In this document: piece after piece, positions 4,928 to 6,033 of the stretch
Numbering within the stretch: the first letter of the stretch is position 1
How the letters are laid out: each line of letters opens with the position of its first letter
DNA from: an uncultured Verrucomicrobiales bacterium
GTDB taxonomy: Bacteria > Verrucomicrobiota > Verrucomicrobiia > Verrucomicrobiales > DEV007
NCBI GenBank assembly: GCA_937893785.1
Contig: CALCSP010000502.1
Coordinates: 1 to 6,033, forward strand
Length of the DNA: 6,033 nucleotides
Reading direction: 5' to 3'
The notes under the pieces: model-generated
Databases searched by the model: none
Told to the model about the DNA's origin: nothing
Seen by the model: only the letters and a program-made list of their open reading frames with translations
Position numbers and translations under genes: made by a program

Positions 4928-6033
4928 TTAGTTGGTTGAATGGATTGCTGTTACGTCCAGCGTACTGTTGGCAAAAGTTGTGTCGATAGATCCGTCCGGG
5001 CTGACGCGTGCAACCCCCTTACAAGGATGCCCCGCGTAAGTCGTAAACTCTCCGAGAACAACTGCATTGCTGTCATCCAAAGGAATCACCCTGTAGACAA
5101 CAGCATTGGCACCGTTCCCTGAATCAAAAGCACTGTCGAAAGTGCCATCAGCATTCAATACAGCCACACGCTGGCGATCAAATCCAGCAACCCGAGTAAA
5201 ATCTCCGCCAATCAACAGACGACCGTCTTTCTTGATGGCACAACTGTATACCGGGCCATTTATTCCCGGTGATGCAACCCCGGAATCACGGCTCCCATCC
5301 TGCCTAAGTCGGCGGATAGATCCGGAAAAGCTACCGGTATAAATGATTCCGCCATCAGGCAAGCTCATGATATGATGAACACTGCCCGTAACCGGAACAT
5401 TTGCGTTAGCAAGTGAGAGGTCAGGACTTAGCGTTCCGTCCTGGTTAAGAAGGGCAAGGTGTGGTTGCTGAAAATCTCCGTAGGTGTCAAATTCACCACC
5501 TACTAGGATTCTTCCATCTTCGGTAAGGCTCAGTGCAAGTACGCTCTTGTTAAATCCTGCACTACTCACACTCCCCCAATAACCACGCCAAGGCCGGAGA
5601 GGGTCAGTCTGCACCCATGCATACCGAAGAGTCCCTTGTGGGCTGAATGACTGATCCGGAACACCTTCGGCTGTTAATACTGCCACACGCCTCAAGGAAG
5701 GATTACCGCTAACACTTGTAAAGTCACCGCCAATAACGATCCTACCGTCCTCCATCTCAACAGCTGAAAGCACACTTCCTCCTTCAATTTTTACACTAAA
5801 TGGTCGCAGCGTACCATCCGGCCCCAGCTTGGCCAACCGTGAACGGCTCATGCCTTTCACTCTAGCAAACTCCCCTCCTATGAGAATGTCCCCATCGGAA
5901 AGTTTCAGGACAACGTGAACCTCTTTTTCAGCACCAGCGCCGATATCAAAGGAATCATCAAGACGTCCGCTGAAAGTGTTCAGCCTGGCAATATTCTCGC
6001 TTCTGACCACAAACTCTGCGGGGAAGTCACCAG
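4928..6033 (-). CDS. Delta-60 repeat (beta-propeller type) protein, C-terminal part (runs off right edge)
   Basis: The frame is open to the right edge: before the GTG at 6010 it reads GDFPAEFV, which continues the repeat pattern, so the gene starts outside the window and 368 codons are seen. The protein is built of about six and a half units of the delta-60 type, each with R-A-L (N)-DG-(D)--F, a variable strand, then DGrIliGGeF. GG(E/D)F-type ends occur at residues ILIGGEF, IVIGGDF, ILVGGEF, LLIGGDF and the weaker YTGSF and VLGEF. Units are mostly 43-55 residues; one has a Trp/Tyr-rich insertion. Delta-60 repeats are thought to fold as beta-propellers in large exported or surface proteins of Planctomycetes, Verrucomicrobia and related bacteria. 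The end (VTAIHSTN) has no recognisable sorting signal or anchor. No ligand or enzyme function can be named. It lies 34 bases before pilT on the same strand. Confidence 0.85.
   Translation of the reverse strand, partial: GDFPAEFVVRSENIARLNTFSGRLDDSFDIGAGAEKEVHVVLKLSDGDILIGGEFARVKGMSRSRLAKLGPDGTLRPFSVKIEGGSVLSAVEMEDGRIVIGGDFTSVSGNPSLRRVAVLTAEGVPDQSFSPQGTLRYAWVQTDPLRPWRGYWGSVSSAGFNKSVLALSLTEDGRILVGGEFDTYGDFQQPHLALLNQDGTLSPDLSLANANVPVTGSVHHIMSLPDGGIIYTGSFSGSIRRLRQDGSRDSGVASPGINGPVYSCAIKKDGRLLIGGDFTRVAGFDRQRVAVLNADGTFDSAFDSGNGANAVVYRVIPLDDSNAVVLGEFTTYAGHPCKGVARVSPDGSIDTTFANSTLDVTAIHSTN

Noticed and set aside
1..6033. CRISPR array, tRNA/rRNA gene, insertion sequence or attachment site
   Set aside because: No spaced direct repeats, RNA gene signature, transposase or terminal inverted repeats were seen; the window is one continuous set of coding regions.

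Overview
The window is about 49% GC by eye and almost entirely coding. Every gene I can support lies on the minus strand, so transcription runs from the right edge to the left edge. The layout is one compact type IV pilus (T4P) assembly cluster. In order of transcription it holds: the 3' part of a delta-60 (beta-propeller type) repeat protein (6033-4928), a PilT-family ATPase (4893-3772), a PilM/GspL-position cytoplasmic protein (3775-2882), a PilN-like membrane protein (2878-2282), a PilO/GspM-like membrane protein (2289-1729), a PilP/GspC-like exported protein (1719-1132), a long prepilin of the PilW/GspJ kind (1079-135), and the first 41 codons of a PilX/GspK-like protein (124-1). No stretch over 300 bases lacks a gene; the longest gap is 52 bases.

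The gene order PilT-M-N-O-P-prepilins matches T4P/T2SS inner-membrane platform loci. The sequences are very divergent, so several assignments rest on position, topology and short motifs rather than on recognisable similarity. The divergent platform proteins, a delta-60 repeat protein and a GF-SLVEV prepilin with a long aromatic-rich body suggest a Planctomycetes-Verrucomicrobia-Chlamydiae group bacterium, most likely a verrucomicrobium (compare the T4P-like locus of Akkermansia, Amuc_1098 to Amuc_1102). This is an inference from general knowledge, not from a search.

The likely joint function is as follows. The PilM-like protein sits on the cytoplasmic face and links the motor to PilN and PilO, which form a periplasmic coiled-coil/ferredoxin-like platform. 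PilP connects this to an outer-membrane secretin that is not in the window. PilT powers pilus retraction. The two prepilin-like proteins would start or cap the fibre. The delta-60 protein could be an unrelated surface protein or a fibre-associated beta-propeller.

The genes are tightly coupled: ATGA overlap pilT/pilM, 3-base gap pilM/pilN, 8-base overlap pilN/pilO, 9-base gap pilO/pilP, and 10-base gap prepilin/PilX-like. Points worth a second look are a 13-bp hairpin that holds the upstream pilT start codon in its loop, an 18-codon reading frame that exactly fills the pilP-prepilin gap, an EF-hand-like calcium loop in the PilO-like protein, and the apparent loss of the usual PilM-PilN docking signatures.
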